The notes beneath the pieces were generated by a model that made no database searches, had not been told where the DNA came from, and worked only from the letters and a program-made list of their open reading frames with translations. The translations under genes and the position numbers were made by a program. DNA of 64,000 nucleotides from MKSF01 sp037190225 (GTDB lineage Bacteria; Bacteroidota; Bacteroidia; Chitinophagales; Chitinophagaceae), in assembly GCA_037190225.1 (NCBI GenBank), contig JBBCJL010000001.1, positions 372,001-436,000 of the forward strand. The letters are read 5' to 3'. Positions 1 through 8,072 of this stretch are shown here, one piece after another. Positions within the stretch are counted from its first letter, which is position 1. Each line of letters opens with the position of its first letter.

Positions 1-160
1 CAACTCCCTGGTAGAGCTAGTTCAGTACACCCAGGATGAGCTGATGAAATTCCGCAACTTCGGCCAGAAATCATTAACTGAGATCGAGCAGGTATTACAT
101 GAAAGGAACCTCAGTTTCGGAATGGATATCAGCCGTATCAAATTCAGCGACGAGAACTGA
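1..160 (+). CDS. rpoA: RNA polymerase alpha subunit, 3' end (partial)
   Basis: Only the last 52 codons are present, read from base 2 to the TGA at 158-160. The residues form the end of the alpha C-terminal domain: ELVQYTQDELMKFRNFGQKS followed by LTEIEQVL is the helix-hairpin-helix segment that contacts UP elements and activators. The identity is supported by rplQ immediately downstream, the usual order at the end of the ribosomal-protein operon. The 5' part lies outside the window. Confidence 0.93.
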   Translation, partial: NSLVELVQYTQDELMKFRNFGQKSLTEIEQVLHERNLSFGMDISRIKFSDEN

Positions 161-307
161 TCACAGGTTAGCGTCCCCTGAAAAAATACTTACCTGCATT
201 ATTCCCGGGTAGTGCAGGCTCTTTATTCATCACAGGATTTTGACCGGGGAAAATCTTAAGCTCTGTAATTCCCTGACCACGGTACAGAGTCTAAAATCAT
301 AATTTTT

Positions 308-820
308 ATGCGTCACGGAGACAAAGTAAACAATTTAGGACGTACGGCTTCTCACAGAAGAGCCTTAATGTCAAACCTGGCCTGCTCTTTGATCGAGCAC
401 AAAAGGATCATCACTACTACTGCTAAAGCAAAAGCCTTACGTACGTATATCGAGCCTTTAATTACCAAATCCAAAACTGATGATACCGCCAACCGTCGTG
501 TGGTATTCTCCAAATTACAGTCTAAAGAAGCGGTAAAGGAATTATTCGGTGCTGTCAGCGTAAAAGTAGGCAGCCGTCCTGGTGGTTACACGCGTATTAT
601 CAAGCTGAATCCCCGTATGGGTGACGCTGCTGAAATGGCTATGATCGAGCTGGTTGATTTCAATGAGCTCTATTCCGGTAAAACGGCCAAGCCTGAAGCT
701 GCCAAGAAAACCCGTCGCGGACGCAAGCCTGCTACTGCAAAGAAAGCGGAAACTGCTGAGGAAACTCCGGCAGCTGAAGCTAACGATGCAGCTGAAGCTG
801 CAACAGAAGATAATGCATAG
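308..820 (+). CDS. rplQ: 50S ribosomal protein L17 with Ala/Lys-rich C-terminal tail
   Basis: Large-subunit ribosomal protein L17. The first ~118 residues are the conserved core: MRHGDKVNNLGRTASHRRAL at the N-terminus and VGSRPGGYTRIIKL towards its end. At 170 residues it exceeds the ~127 of E. coli L17. The extra ~45 residues form a low-complexity tail (Lys/Arg/Ala, then Ala/Glu), a type of extension common in Bacteroidota L17. The gap of 147 bp from rpoA is larger than usual, but co-transcription is still likely. A strong hairpin terminator follows at 841-868 and closes the ribosomal operon. The ATG at 308 is fixed by the universally conserved MRHG start. Confidence 0.97.
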   Translation: MRHGDKVNNLGRTASHRRALMSNLACSLIEHKRIITTTAKAKALRTYIEPLITKSKTDDTANRRVVFSKLQSKEAVKELFGAVSVKVGSRPGGYTRIIKLNPRMGDAAEMAMIELVDFNELYSGKTAKPEAAKKTRRGRKPATAKKAETAEETPAAEANDAAEAATEDNA

Positions 821-840
821 TATTAATGTATATCATACAA

Positions 841-868
841 AAAAGCCCGGTACATACCGGGCTTTTTT
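841..868 (+). terminator. Intrinsic terminator of the rpoA-rplQ operon
   Basis: AAAAGCCCGGTA pairs with TACCGGGCTTTT around a two-base loop and runs directly into a T stretch. It lies 20 bp after the rplQ stop. Confidence 0.9.
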
Positions 869-901
869 GTGTATATGCTTTTGACGGGGGCATTGGTATG
901 G

Positions 902-1522
902 TCAGCCCTGCAGGTATGCCAGCTCTCTTGCTATATTGTCCCGTGCCTGGAACTCCAGCCTGCTGTAAAAATAGCCGGTCTTGAAGATCCTGCGCATCGC
1001 AAGAAAATGCTCCAGCACTTTTTTCAGGCCGGGAATATATATATGGTCCGGGTAACAATCATATTCCAGCCGTACCGCCTTGTAATATTGCTCATAGACC
1101 TCCGGGTCCTGTCCCAGTACTGACAGGTCCGCATCCGTAAAATAATCGGTATCGCTGTCTGCTGAGGGGGAATGCGCGGCGGTAGCTGCTATTTGCGCAG
1201 CACAACGCTGTATGGCCGTTGCCGGTACGCCCAGCCGCTCCAGCCGTTCGGAAGCGATCAGCGCGCTTTGTGCTTCGTTATCCTGCCGTAGCGGATCATA
1301 GACGATATCGTGGTAATACATGGAGAACAACAGCGTATCCCAGTCCCTGACCGCTGTTCTTACCTGGAGCAGCTGCTCCAGCAGCTGCCGCAGGTGTTGC
1401 AGGTTATGATAATGCCGCTGCGGGGCCGTGTACTGCAGCGTGATCTCTTCCCAGTAAGGACCGGCCAGCTCCTGGTGACCCGGGTAGCTGCCGAGCAACC
1501 GTATGAATGTTTCCTGTAGCAT
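902..1522 (-). CDS. HD-domain metal-dependent phosphohydrolase-like protein
   Basis: A 206-residue protein of the predicted HD-superfamily phosphohydrolases (COG4339 type). Visible signatures are RHYHNLQHL (residues ~37-45), a His-rich first metal-ligand segment, and MYYHDIVYD (~68-76), the HD dyad. A later TDADLSVLG segment resembles the distal Asp ligand of the fold. Members are cytoplasmic and probably hydrolyse a phosphate ester, but the substrate is unknown. The gene is convergent with rplQ, separated by the rplQ terminator, and appears monocistronic. The family assignment is from motifs; the biochemical role is not inferable here. Confidence 0.8.
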   Translation of the reverse strand: MLQETFIRLLGSYPGHQELAGPYWEEITLQYTAPQRHYHNLQHLRQLLEQLLQVRTAVRDWDTLLFSMYYHDIVYDPLRQDNEAQSALIASERLERLGVPATAIQRCAAQIAATAAHSPSADSDTDYFTDADLSVLGQDPEVYEQYYKAVRLEYDCYPDHIYIPGLKKVLEHFLAMRRIFKTGYFYSRLEFQARDNIARELAYLQG

Positions 1523-1757
1523 TGCTGTGTCTTTAATGTATCCGCTATCAATAGCGTGGGGCCAACCCGGACGGCAGCATAAAGATAATGATTTTGCAGG
1601 CCATTATGCTGCTTAACCGGGACAGGCTACTGCCGGATGAGGGTATCCCGGAAGCACGGATGGCCTCAAAAATTCTCCATAATGGGTAATTAATTGCCCA
1701 CGATAGCTTATTGCTAATGTATAAAGCACTGATTAGTAAACCGGCAAAAAAGTTGCA

Positions 1758-1765
1758 TAGTTTTG
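1758..1765 (+). promoter_or_regulatory. -7 box TAGTTTTG upstream of the disordered-protein gene
   Basis: Perfect match to the Bacteroidota -7 consensus TAnnTTTG, 43 bp before the ATG at 1809. No convincing -33 TTTG is seen at the expected distance. The 1523-1757 stretch otherwise holds nothing recognisable. Confidence 0.5.
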
Positions 1766-1808
1766 GCATAGGTAATAGTATTACTTAAACAAATAAAACC
1801 ACAATACT

Positions 1809-2519
1809 ATGGCAACGAACACACGCAGAGGGTATAATAACCGCCCTAACAATCAGAACAACTGGAGAAACAACGATCATAGCCGCAATGAGGGTTACAA
1901 CCACCGTAATGACTTCCGCTCTTACGAGGATGAAGATTATGATGATGATTTCAACAACAGGGATAACTATCACTCCGGCTACCAGAGCAGGGGCAACTAC
2001 AATGACCAGTACGATACCTATAATGACAGGTATGAGGACGAGTACACGGACGATTTTGACAGGGAAGACAATTACACCGGCCAGGATCATTACCGCCAGC
2101 AGCAATACGGACGTAACCAGTATGGCAACGGCGGACGTTCCAGCAACCAGCATGAGGGCGGATATGGCAACCGCAATATGAGAGAGAATTATAACAGCGG
2201 TAACAATGAGCACCAGAACTACAGAAGCAACCAGCAACGTTCCGGTAACGCTTACCGCCGCAACAACCAGCAGGGCCAGGGTGGTTATGGTCAAGGCGGC
2301 TACAACCAGGGAAACTATAACCAGGGCTACAACCAGCAAGGTCAGGGCGGATACAACCAGGGCCAGGGTGGTTATAATGAAGGTGGCTACAACCAGGGCG
2401 GATCTAACCGCGGCGGCTACAACCAGAACCAGAACAGGAATAGTTCCCAATACAATAACCAGGACAATTTCCGCGGCAACCGTACACGTGGCGGTTATGG
2501 CAGCAGGTACGATCAGTAA
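1809..2519 (+). CDS. Low-complexity Gly/Asn/Tyr/Gln-rich disordered protein
   Basis: 236 residues, almost free of hydrophobic aliphatics, with no signal peptide, membrane segment or Cys. Three zones are visible. Residues 1-95 are rich in Asn, Arg, Tyr and acidic clusters (EDEDYDDDF). Residues 95-150 are mixed Asn/Gln/Arg. Residues ~156-212 are degenerate GGYNQG hexad repeats (QGGYNQGNYNQGYNQQ), followed by RGG-like ends. This is the composition of prion-like or condensate-forming regions, as in RGG/GY-rich RNA-binding proteins, but no folded RNA-binding domain accompanies it. The downstream YciE/F-like gene begins 51 bp later, suggesting co-expression in a stress setting. I do not recognise a named family. 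The reading frame is real: it has a good promoter, and the opposite-strand ORF is a codon-complement artefact. Confidence 0.8.
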   Translation: MATNTRRGYNNRPNNQNNWRNNDHSRNEGYNHRNDFRSYEDEDYDDDFNNRDNYHSGYQSRGNYNDQYDTYNDRYEDEYTDDFDREDNYTGQDHYRQQQYGRNQYGNGGRSSNQHEGGYGNRNMRENYNSGNNEHQNYRSNQQRSGNAYRRNNQQGQGGYGQGGYNQGNYNQGYNQQGQGGYNQGQGGYNEGGYNQGGSNRGGYNQNQNRNSSQYNNQDNFRGNRTRGGYGSRYDQ

Positions 2520-2570
2520 TCAATGATAATGTAACCTGATTTGTTTTATAACCTTTAATCAACTATTGTT

Positions 2571-3179
2571 ATGGCAAACGAAACCAGTTCCGTAAAAAAC
2601 AACAATAATAATATGCAGGCGCAGGCGGAAGAAGCCGGTAAGCAATCCGGCGGTTCCCGCGATACCGCACCTTTAAAGAAATTCTTCCTGGATGCTTTAA
2701 AGGATACGCTATGGGCTGAAAAAGCGCTTGTAACCGGCTTGCAGAAGCTGCAGAAAGTAGCGGCCAGTGAAGAGCTGGCAGACGCTTTCGAAACGCATGA
2801 GCTGCAGACCAATAAACATATTTCCCGCCTGGAAAAGGTCTTTGATATGCTGGGCGAAAAAGCAGAAGCCAAAAAGTGCAAAGCTATGGAAGGGCTTCTT
2901 AAGGAAGCGGATGAGATAGTGGAAGCTACTCCTGAATATTCTGCTACCCGGGATGCGGCCATTATCATCGCGGCTCAGAAAGTAGAGCATTATGAGATCG
3001 CCAGCTACGGCGGACTTGTAGCTATTGCTCATACGCTGGGCTATGAAAGGGCGGCGCATCTGCTGGAGAAAACCCTCCGGGAAGAAGAAGAAACCGACTA
3101 CATGCTTACTGAAGTGGCGGAATGTCATATTAACTTTGAAGCAGTACAGGAAGATGCTGAGGAGAAAGTGACAGCCTGA
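2571..3179 (+). CDS. YciE/YciF-type ferritin-like protein (DUF892)
   Basis: A 202-residue cytoplasmic protein of the DUF892 (YciE/YciF) ferritin-like family. A hydrophilic ~33-residue leader precedes a four-helix bundle beginning LKKFFLDALKDTLWAEKAL. Glu and His residues spaced along the helices (AEKAL, ETHELQTNKHISRLE, VEHYEIASYG, EEETDYML) fit a di-iron site as in ferritins. Family members are induced by osmotic, oxidative or envelope stress, but their exact substrate is not established. The gene follows the disordered-protein gene and ends at a strong terminator, consistent with a two-gene stress transcript. Confidence 0.88.
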   Translation: MANETSSVKNNNNNMQAQAEEAGKQSGGSRDTAPLKKFFLDALKDTLWAEKALVTGLQKLQKVAASEELADAFETHELQTNKHISRLEKVFDMLGEKAEAKKCKAMEGLLKEADEIVEATPEYSATRDAAIIIAAQKVEHYEIASYGGLVAIAHTLGYERAAHLLEKTLREEEETDYMLTEVAECHINFEAVQEDAEEKVTA

Positions 3180-3283
3180 CCCTATATATAAAATCAGCAA
3201 TGATGGAAATACCATTGTATATATCAGAATAAATACAAACTGTTTGTATGCATGGATCTGTTTTTGTAATGTCGGCCTGAATA

Positions 3284-3314
3284 ACGGGGTTCCTTCCGGA
3301 ACCCTGTTTTTTTT
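3284..3314 (+). terminator. Intrinsic terminator after the DUF892 gene
   Basis: ACGGGGTTCC and GGAACCCTGT pair around TTCC (one mismatch), followed by eight T residues. It lies ~105 bp after the stop. Confidence 0.85.
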
Positions 3315-3560
3315 ATTTTCCGTGCTGTGTGGGTACAGAGGCATGCTACTCTGCCAAGCCTGGGGAAAGTCCTTACACATTTTACTCAACCTGTGGATAT
3401 TATACAACAGGTCGTATAGCGGATTTATTTTTGAATATTTTACTTTTATTATTTGTAAATAATTGATTTTTATAATTTTATTTTTAATTTTTCCGTATTA
3501 TAATTTTTTTATACTTATTTGGTGTGCAGATTGCACTATATAAATTAAAAACGGCTACTT
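3315..3560. other. AT-rich intergenic stretch before the 126-aa gene
   Basis: The 3180-3560 gap holds the DUF892 terminator and then a strongly AT-rich segment (3420-3560) that should contain the promoter of the next gene. No exact TAnnTTTG box at good spacing is seen. A single sequence resembling a DnaA box (GGATA on this strand near 3394) stands alone and is not taken as an origin. Confidence 0.4.
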
Positions 3561-3941
3561 ATGAATCAGAATCAAGAAAACAGGAATCAGCATCAGGATC
3601 AGGATGATATGATGCCTTCGGAAATGAGAACATTGAGCGAAGTGCTTGACAAATTGAAAGGAAAGGGGTATGATAATGAGCTGACCTTTTCCGATCATGG
3701 CAAGATGCAGGGCATGAATAAGATTTATAACCCTGAGGACCTGACGATCATCAAGACCTTCCGTTTTGAGGGTATGTCCGATCCCGCAGACAATGCCGCG
3801 TTATACCTGGTCAAGGACAAGGATGACGACATCGGTTATATTATGGATATCTACGGTAGCAACTCCGATCACGCAGGAGCTTCTTTTGATGAGTTTCTGA
3901 AAAAGATACCCGTTAAAGATATTGAGCATAACCAGATATAA
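3561..3941 (+). CDS. Conserved small hydrophilic protein, function unknown
   Basis: 126 residues. A Gln/Asn/His/Asp-rich leader (residues 1-20) precedes a compact domain starting MRTLSEVLDKLKGKGYDNEL. Its later segments are DLTIIKTFRFEGMSDPADNA and LYLVKDKDDDIGYIMDIYG. From memory, similar small proteins are common in Bacteroidota and sometimes carry the database label phosphoribosylpyrophosphate synthetase; a 126-residue protein without a PRPP-binding loop cannot support that label. Its position between the DUF892 gene and another small gene suggests stress-related accessory expression (inference). Confidence 0.75.
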   Translation: MNQNQENRNQHQDQDDMMPSEMRTLSEVLDKLKGKGYDNELTFSDHGKMQGMNKIYNPEDLTIIKTFRFEGMSDPADNAALYLVKDKDDDIGYIMDIYGSNSDHAGASFDEFLKKIPVKDIEHNQI

Positions 3942-4035
3942 GCTGTCTGCCTTGCTACAATAAATGTTGTTGACCTCTACAGGCCTGACCTGTACATGGG
4001 TTGCAGCCATTTTTAACCATTAAAACCCATTAAGT

Positions 4036-4326
4036 ATGAAAAGTTTATTAATTGCTTCGGCATTGATGGCGGCCTTTTGGGGAGCCAGCCGGGAAGATGC
4101 CGGGAATACGGACAGGGCTATACAGCTGGCGGATGATCCGGTCGCTGTATCGCTGTCAGACCAGGACACGACCCGTCGCAACCGCCAGGATATGCGTAAA
4201 GATGAAGATAAGAACAGGAGAAAAAACAGTGAGCTGCGTCATGATACCGCCAGCCCGGTGCCACCGGTACATCCGCCGCCACCTATCCCGCCACCTGATA
4301 CTATGCCCCGCCCGGGTATGAGATAA
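4036..4326 (+). CDS. Small, probably exported, charged protein with Pro-rich end
   Basis: 96 residues: a short hydrophobic N-terminus (MKSLLIASALMAAFWGAS) that could act as a weak signal peptide, a highly charged Arg/Lys/Asp middle (RRNRQDMRKDEDKNRRKNSE), and a proline-rich tail (PPVHPPPPIPPPD). I recognise no family. A very strong terminator starts 29 bp after the stop, which supports the gene being real. A periplasmic or envelope location is inference from the N-terminus and the Pro-rich tail. Confidence 0.6.
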   Translation: MKSLLIASALMAAFWGASREDAGNTDRAIQLADDPVAVSLSDQDTTRRNRQDMRKDEDKNRRKNSELRHDTASPVPPVHPPPPIPPPDTMPRPGMR

Positions 4327-4354
4327 TATATCCTTGCAGGATGTAGGAAAGTAA

Positions 4355-4399
4355 AAAATGCTGCCCGCTCAAAGAGCGGGCAGCATTTTCCGTTTTTTA
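4355..4399 (+). terminator. Intrinsic terminator after the Pro-rich small gene
   Basis: AAATGCTGCCCGCT and AGCGGGCAGCATTT form a 14-bp perfect stem around CAAAG (4355-4388), with T-rich sequence after it. It could also work for transcripts on the minus strand. Confidence 0.85.
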
Positions 4400-4531
4400 A
4401 TTAAGTAAAGGTTGAAAGGTTCCTGATGCTGTAGCATTCCGCTGCTGGTATGCTTCACCGGTAAAATTTAACCGTCCGGGCACTGGGGTAACTGCGCTGC
4501 ACAAGCAACCTCAAGAACGGCGCCGGATCAT

Positions 4532-5113
4532 TTACACTTTATCGGGAGTGATCCGCTTGCCCAGCGCGGGCGGCTGGTAATGGGCCATCATATCCAGCAG
4601 GTCAGGGATGCTATCGCTGACCAGGAGCAGCTCAAGATATATTTCTTTAAGAAACCCTTTCTGCACCATAGTGCGGATCATAATAAGCAGCTCGTCATAG
4701 AACCCGTTAATATTCAATATCCCGATAGGCTTCCGGTGCAATCCCAGCTGTGCCCAGGTAAGCATTTCAAAAAATTCCTCCATAGTGCCGAAACCGCCGG
4801 GTAGGGTAATGACACCCTCTGAAAGCTCGTTCATCTTCATTTTTCGCTGGTGCATGGTTTCCACAACGATCAGCTCGGAAAGGCCTGGGTGGGCTATTTC
4901 CGCTTCCAGGAGAAAGGCGGGAATGATGCCGGTTACCCTGCCCTGGTGATCCAGGGCGCCGCTGGCCGCCGCACCCATTAAGCCGATCTGCGCACCGCCG
5001 TAGACCAGCGTTATGCTTTCAAGTGCCAGGGTCTTACCCAGCAGGTAGGCCTGCGCTTCAAACCGGGGATCATTACCGATGCCGGTGCCGCAGAATACTG
5101 TTACGCTTTTCAT
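4532..5113 (-). CDS. LOG-family protein (TIGR00730, nucleotide 5'-monophosphate phosphoribohydrolase type)
   Basis: 193 residues, a typical length for the LOG family (cytokinin riboside 5'-monophosphate phosphoribohydrolase or pyrimidine/purine nucleotide 5'-monophosphate nucleosidase). Diagnostic motifs are VYGGAQIGLMG near residue 38 and LPGGFGTMEEFFEMLTWAQL near residue 105, the PGGxGTxxE signature that binds phosphate and contributes catalytic residues. In bacteria it probably cleaves a nucleoside monophosphate to base and ribose 5-phosphate in nucleotide salvage. It is monocistronic on the minus strand. Confidence 0.88.
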   Translation of the reverse strand: MKSVTVFCGTGIGNDPRFEAQAYLLGKTLALESITLVYGGAQIGLMGAAASGALDHQGRVTGIIPAFLLEAEIAHPGLSELIVVETMHQRKMKMNELSEGVITLPGGFGTMEEFFEMLTWAQLGLHRKPIGILNINGFYDELLIMIRTMVQKGFLKEIYLELLLVSDSIPDLLDMMAHYQPPALGKRITPDKV

Positions 5114-5288
5114 AAGAGTTATATATTATCAGGTTATAATGCACCGCTCCCGCGATCTGCAGCCGGCAGCAGCCATACAGGCGTATGACTGTTGCTAATC
5201 TGTGCTAAGTTAAATAAAAAAACTGGCAGCAGCACTGCCGGCTTCCGGCAATAACCTGGAACCTTCCGCAGCGGTTGAGAAAAATAAT

Positions 5289-5315
5289 AAAAAAGCAGCA
5301 GTAAAAAACTGCTGC
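5289..5315 (-). terminator. Terminator of the TonB-receptor operon
   Basis: Read on the minus strand, GCAGCAGT (5315-5308) pairs with ACTGCTGC (5302-5295) around a five-base loop and continues into a T run (A run at 5289-5294 on the plus strand). It lies 15 bp after the receptor stop. Confidence 0.85.
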
Positions 5316-5329
5316 CTGTGAAGCGGAGA

Positions 5330-7606
5330 TTATTTTTTAGGGATGTTGTACCTGAACCCTATATAGATATTCCTGCCCATCGCCTGCCCCCAGATGAGAG
5401 AGGCGTCGAAATAGGGACTTGCGGTATTATCGCTCATAAGGATCATATGATGCTGCATATTCCCCAGGATATTTTCGACCCCGGCATATACTTCGAAAAC
5501 ATCTTCAATGAAGGACTTGCTGATCTGTGCATTCATGACCGTAAAGGAAGGCGTAGCGGACGAAGCTATGAGCTTGCTGCCGTCCCTGGAATGCTCCGGC
5601 ATCCGTTTAGGACCGAAGACCTGGAACGTATAGTCGAATTTCCAGCGGCTGCGGGTGGCATAGGCAAGGTTGATAAAGCCCCTGTGCCTGGAGATCAAAG
5701 GCTTGTCAAGGAGCGTATTCCCATAGGTAGTCTTTACATCATAATACCGGTAAGCAAGCCTTATATCCAGCCTGGGAATGATCTCATAATCTGCCTGTGC
5801 CTGGAAGCTGTGCGCGTAAGACCGTCCGTCCAGGTTGTAAAAGCTGACCTCTCGGGGATGCTCTATATCCACCACCACCTGGTTCTGGAAATGCGTGAAG
5901 TAATAATCAGTGGTGAAGGTACCTTCCCTGTAGCCTGTCTTGAACTTCCGGGTAAAGTTGATACCCATATTCCAGGCTATCTCGGGGTCCAGTCCGTACG
6001 GGTTGCTGCCCGGGGCGCTGTGGATGATGAATTGGCGGTTGCTGGCCATATAGGCGAAATTCTCCGCGAAAATATTGGCGGTGCGCTGCGCCCTGCCGAT
6101 AGATGCCCTGATGGCGTTCTGGTCATTCGGAGCATACCGCAGGTGGAGGCGTGGCGTCACGAAGGCGCCGTAGATATTATGGTAATCGCCTCTCAGCCCG
6201 GCCACCACATTGAACTTGCTGAGGTAATTATAACTGTACTCGGCAAATGCGCCGGGCACGATCTCCTGCCGCTTATACTCACGTGAGGCGAAGCTTTCGC
6301 CGATATTATCGAAGATAAAGCTGGACCCGAACTTAAGCACGTGGTTGGTATTGCTGATAATGGTCTGGTAGATATAATTGGCGTAAAAGCTCTGCTGGTC
6401 TGCTGAATATTTCGTGCCGCTGTAAGCAGTGGCCTGCTTGTGGTACAGGCCGCTCAGCTGCAGACCCATGCTTTGCCATTTCTTGACCGGGTTCATATAG
6501 CCGATCTTGGCCCAGGCTTCCCCGCGCTGCACTTCCTGGTTGTAGAACCAGCTGAAGCGGGGTGTTTCCTGTGTGAAATGGTTGACCTCGCCGCCGCTGT
6601 TGGTCATATAAGTGCCTTTGATGCCTCCCTGTATCTCTATATTTTTAGGGCTGAAATAAAACCAGCGGTTCCCGACCACAAAGGTCTCACCTTTAGGCTG
6701 GTCCAGGAAGCCGTCCGAATTCTGGTCCAGGTTCAGCCAGTTGCTCTTGCCATGCAGGAACAGGTTGGTGCTGAGCCTGTCATTTATTTCACCGCTGTAA
6801 ACGATATTACCCTCTGAGCGTCCCTGGTGGCTTTGGTAGCCGTTCAGCATCCATTGCGGGGTTTTGGCGTCAAAGGGCTTGATCCATTCCACGTTGATCT
6901 GTCCTGCCGTTCCTTCAAAGCCGTTCACCACGCTGCCTGTACCTTTGGACAGCTGCATGCTCTCCACGAAAGTGCCGGGCGTAAAGGTCAGGCCGGTAAT
7001 GGCTGCCAGTCCCCTGACATCAGGAATGTTCTCCCGGGTAAAAAGCGTATGGCTGCCTGTAAGGCCCAGCATCTGGATCTGCTTGTAGCCGCTGACGGCA
7101 TCTGTGAAGCCTACATCCACGGATGGGGTGGTCTCGAAGCTTTCGGACAGGTTGCAGCAGGCGGCTTTCATCAGCTCCTTGCTGCCTATGACTTCCATCT
7201 TCTGGAAGCCGAGGGTGCTGATCTCCGTGCTGCCGGTCCGGGAAGTGTACCTGACGCCTTCCAGCATTTCCGCTTCCTGCAGGTAAACTGTATAAGGGGA
7301 GGTTGCATCGCCGGTATGGAGGTGCAGGGTATCGGTCCGGTAATGATCAGCCTCTACCAGTACATAGGATAATTGCCGGGGCACTTCCAGCCTGAACCAG
7401 CCCTTTTCATTGCTGAGGGCAGAGGTGGTGCCGTCAGCAGACCGTATGATGGCATTGGGTATATCGCTCAGGTCGCTCAACTTCATGATATTGCCCTCTA
7501 TAAATACCGTTTCCGTATCCTGCGCAGATACAATAAGGGAAGCGGTCATAGCGGCCGTCAGCAATGCGTTGCGTCGGAGCTTCTGTAAAAATAACGGGAA
7601 GGTCAT
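5330..7606 (-). CDS. TonB-dependent receptor, probably for a metal
   Basis: A 758-residue outer-membrane receptor. A signal peptide (about residues 1-28, ending SLIVSAQ) precedes a carboxypeptidase-regulatory-like beta-sandwich (~32-110). A plug domain (~125-235) contains QIQMLGLTGSHTLFTRENIP and the Cys pair in MKAACCNLSE. A beta-barrel follows, ending in an aromatic-poor YIGFRYNIPKK. It is the last gene of a three-gene operon. Its ATG overlaps the stop of the upstream heavy-metal-associated gene by one base (TAATG), implying translational coupling. Operon partners with CxxC and Cys-rich motifs suggest copper or another soft metal as substrate; that is inference, and a siderophore-like ligand is not excluded. 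Confidence 0.9.
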   Translation of the reverse strand: MTFPLFLQKLRRNALLTAAMTASLIVSAQDTETVFIEGNIMKLSDLSDIPNAIIRSADGTTSALSNEKGWFRLEVPRQLSYVLVEADHYRTDTLHLHTGDATSPYTVYLQEAEMLEGVRYTSRTGSTEISTLGFQKMEVIGSKELMKAACCNLSESFETTPSVDVGFTDAVSGYKQIQMLGLTGSHTLFTRENIPDVRGLAAITGLTFTPGTFVESMQLSKGTGSVVNGFEGTAGQINVEWIKPFDAKTPQWMLNGYQSHQGRSEGNIVYSGEINDRLSTNLFLHGKSNWLNLDQNSDGFLDQPKGETFVVGNRWFYFSPKNIEIQGGIKGTYMTNSGGEVNHFTQETPRFSWFYNQEVQRGEAWAKIGYMNPVKKWQSMGLQLSGLYHKQATAYSGTKYSADQQSFYANYIYQTIISNTNHVLKFGSSFIFDNIGESFASREYKRQEIVPGAFAEYSYNYLSKFNVVAGLRGDYHNIYGAFVTPRLHLRYAPNDQNAIRASIGRAQRTANIFAENFAYMASNRQFIIHSAPGSNPYGLDPEIAWNMGINFTRKFKTGYREGTFTTDYYFTHFQNQVVVDIEHPREVSFYNLDGRSYAHSFQAQADYEIIPRLDIRLAYRYYDVKTTYGNTLLDKPLISRHRGFINLAYATRSRWKFDYTFQVFGPKRMPEHSRDGSKLIASSATPSFTVMNAQISKSFIEDVFEVYAGVENILGNMQHHMILMSDNTASPYFDASLIWGQAMGRNIYIGFRYNIPKK

Positions 7607-7956
7607 TAGTGCTTATGCACCCCATCGTTATATGCGCAGCATTTAGGTAATTTTTTATATGCGGTAGTGTCGGCCTTTACGTCTCCTGCGTTATGGCCTT
7701 TATCTGCTACAGCTTTGGATATATCGGCTCTGGAAACTCTGGAAGGCTTATAGCTTACGGTCAGCAATCCTGTTTCCTTATCCCATTCAGCGTGCTTTAC
7801 GCCATTGATATAAGCCGCGTTCTCAATCCTTTTCTTGCAGGAAGCGCAGACGCCGTCTACTTTAATGGTGGTGGTCTCTGTATCTTTTTTATCCTGTGCA
7901 ACAGCGGCAGTAAAGGAAAGCAATAAGGCTACTGCCAGGGAAAGTATGTTTTTCAT
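7606..7956 (-). CDS. Periplasmic heavy-metal-associated (HMA) domain protein
   Basis: 116 residues starting at the ATG at 7956, chosen over an upstream in-frame ATG because it begins a clean signal peptide (MKNILSLAVALLLSFTAAVAQ). The mature part is one HMA ferredoxin-like domain with VDGVCASCKKRIENAA; the CxxC binds Cu(I) or a similar soft metal in this family. It ends in an unusual Cys/His tail, KLPKCCAYNDGVHKH, that could form a second site. It probably acts as a periplasmic metallochaperone serving the TonB receptor whose start overlaps its stop codon. The operon order is HYC_CC_PP protein, this gene, receptor. Confidence 0.87.
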   Translation of the reverse strand: MKNILSLAVALLLSFTAAVAQDKKDTETTTIKVDGVCASCKKRIENAAYINGVKHAEWDKETGLLTVSYKPSRVSRADISKAVADKGHNAGDVKADTTAYKKLPKCCAYNDGVHKH

Positions 7957-8072
7957 CTTGTTGAAAATTATATAATGTTTGAAAATGGTAAATTGGAATA
8001 GCATAGGCATGAAACCGTTATATAACAATATCACGCTTGTGCAGGAACCTTTCCCGGGGAGGGTAAGGCCTG

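Noticed and set aside
1548..1769. 73-codon minus-strand frame between the HD gene and the disordered-protein gene
   Set aside because: Overlaps the promoter of the plus-strand gene, has no recognisable features, and is probably chance.
1785..2450. 221-residue Val/Ile/Leu-rich minus-strand frame that looks like a membrane protein
   Set aside because: It is the complement of the Asn/Tyr/Gly codons of the disordered-protein gene (AAC gives GTT, TAT gives ATA), so hydrophobicity is automatic.
3380..3420. Possible DnaA box and replication origin
   Set aside because: Only one imperfect TTATCCACA-like match, no cluster, and no dnaA, gidA or rpmH nearby.
3561..3941. Phosphoribosylpyrophosphate synthetase
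   Set aside because: The protein is 126 residues and lacks the PRPP-binding loop and the size of a real PRPP synthetase.
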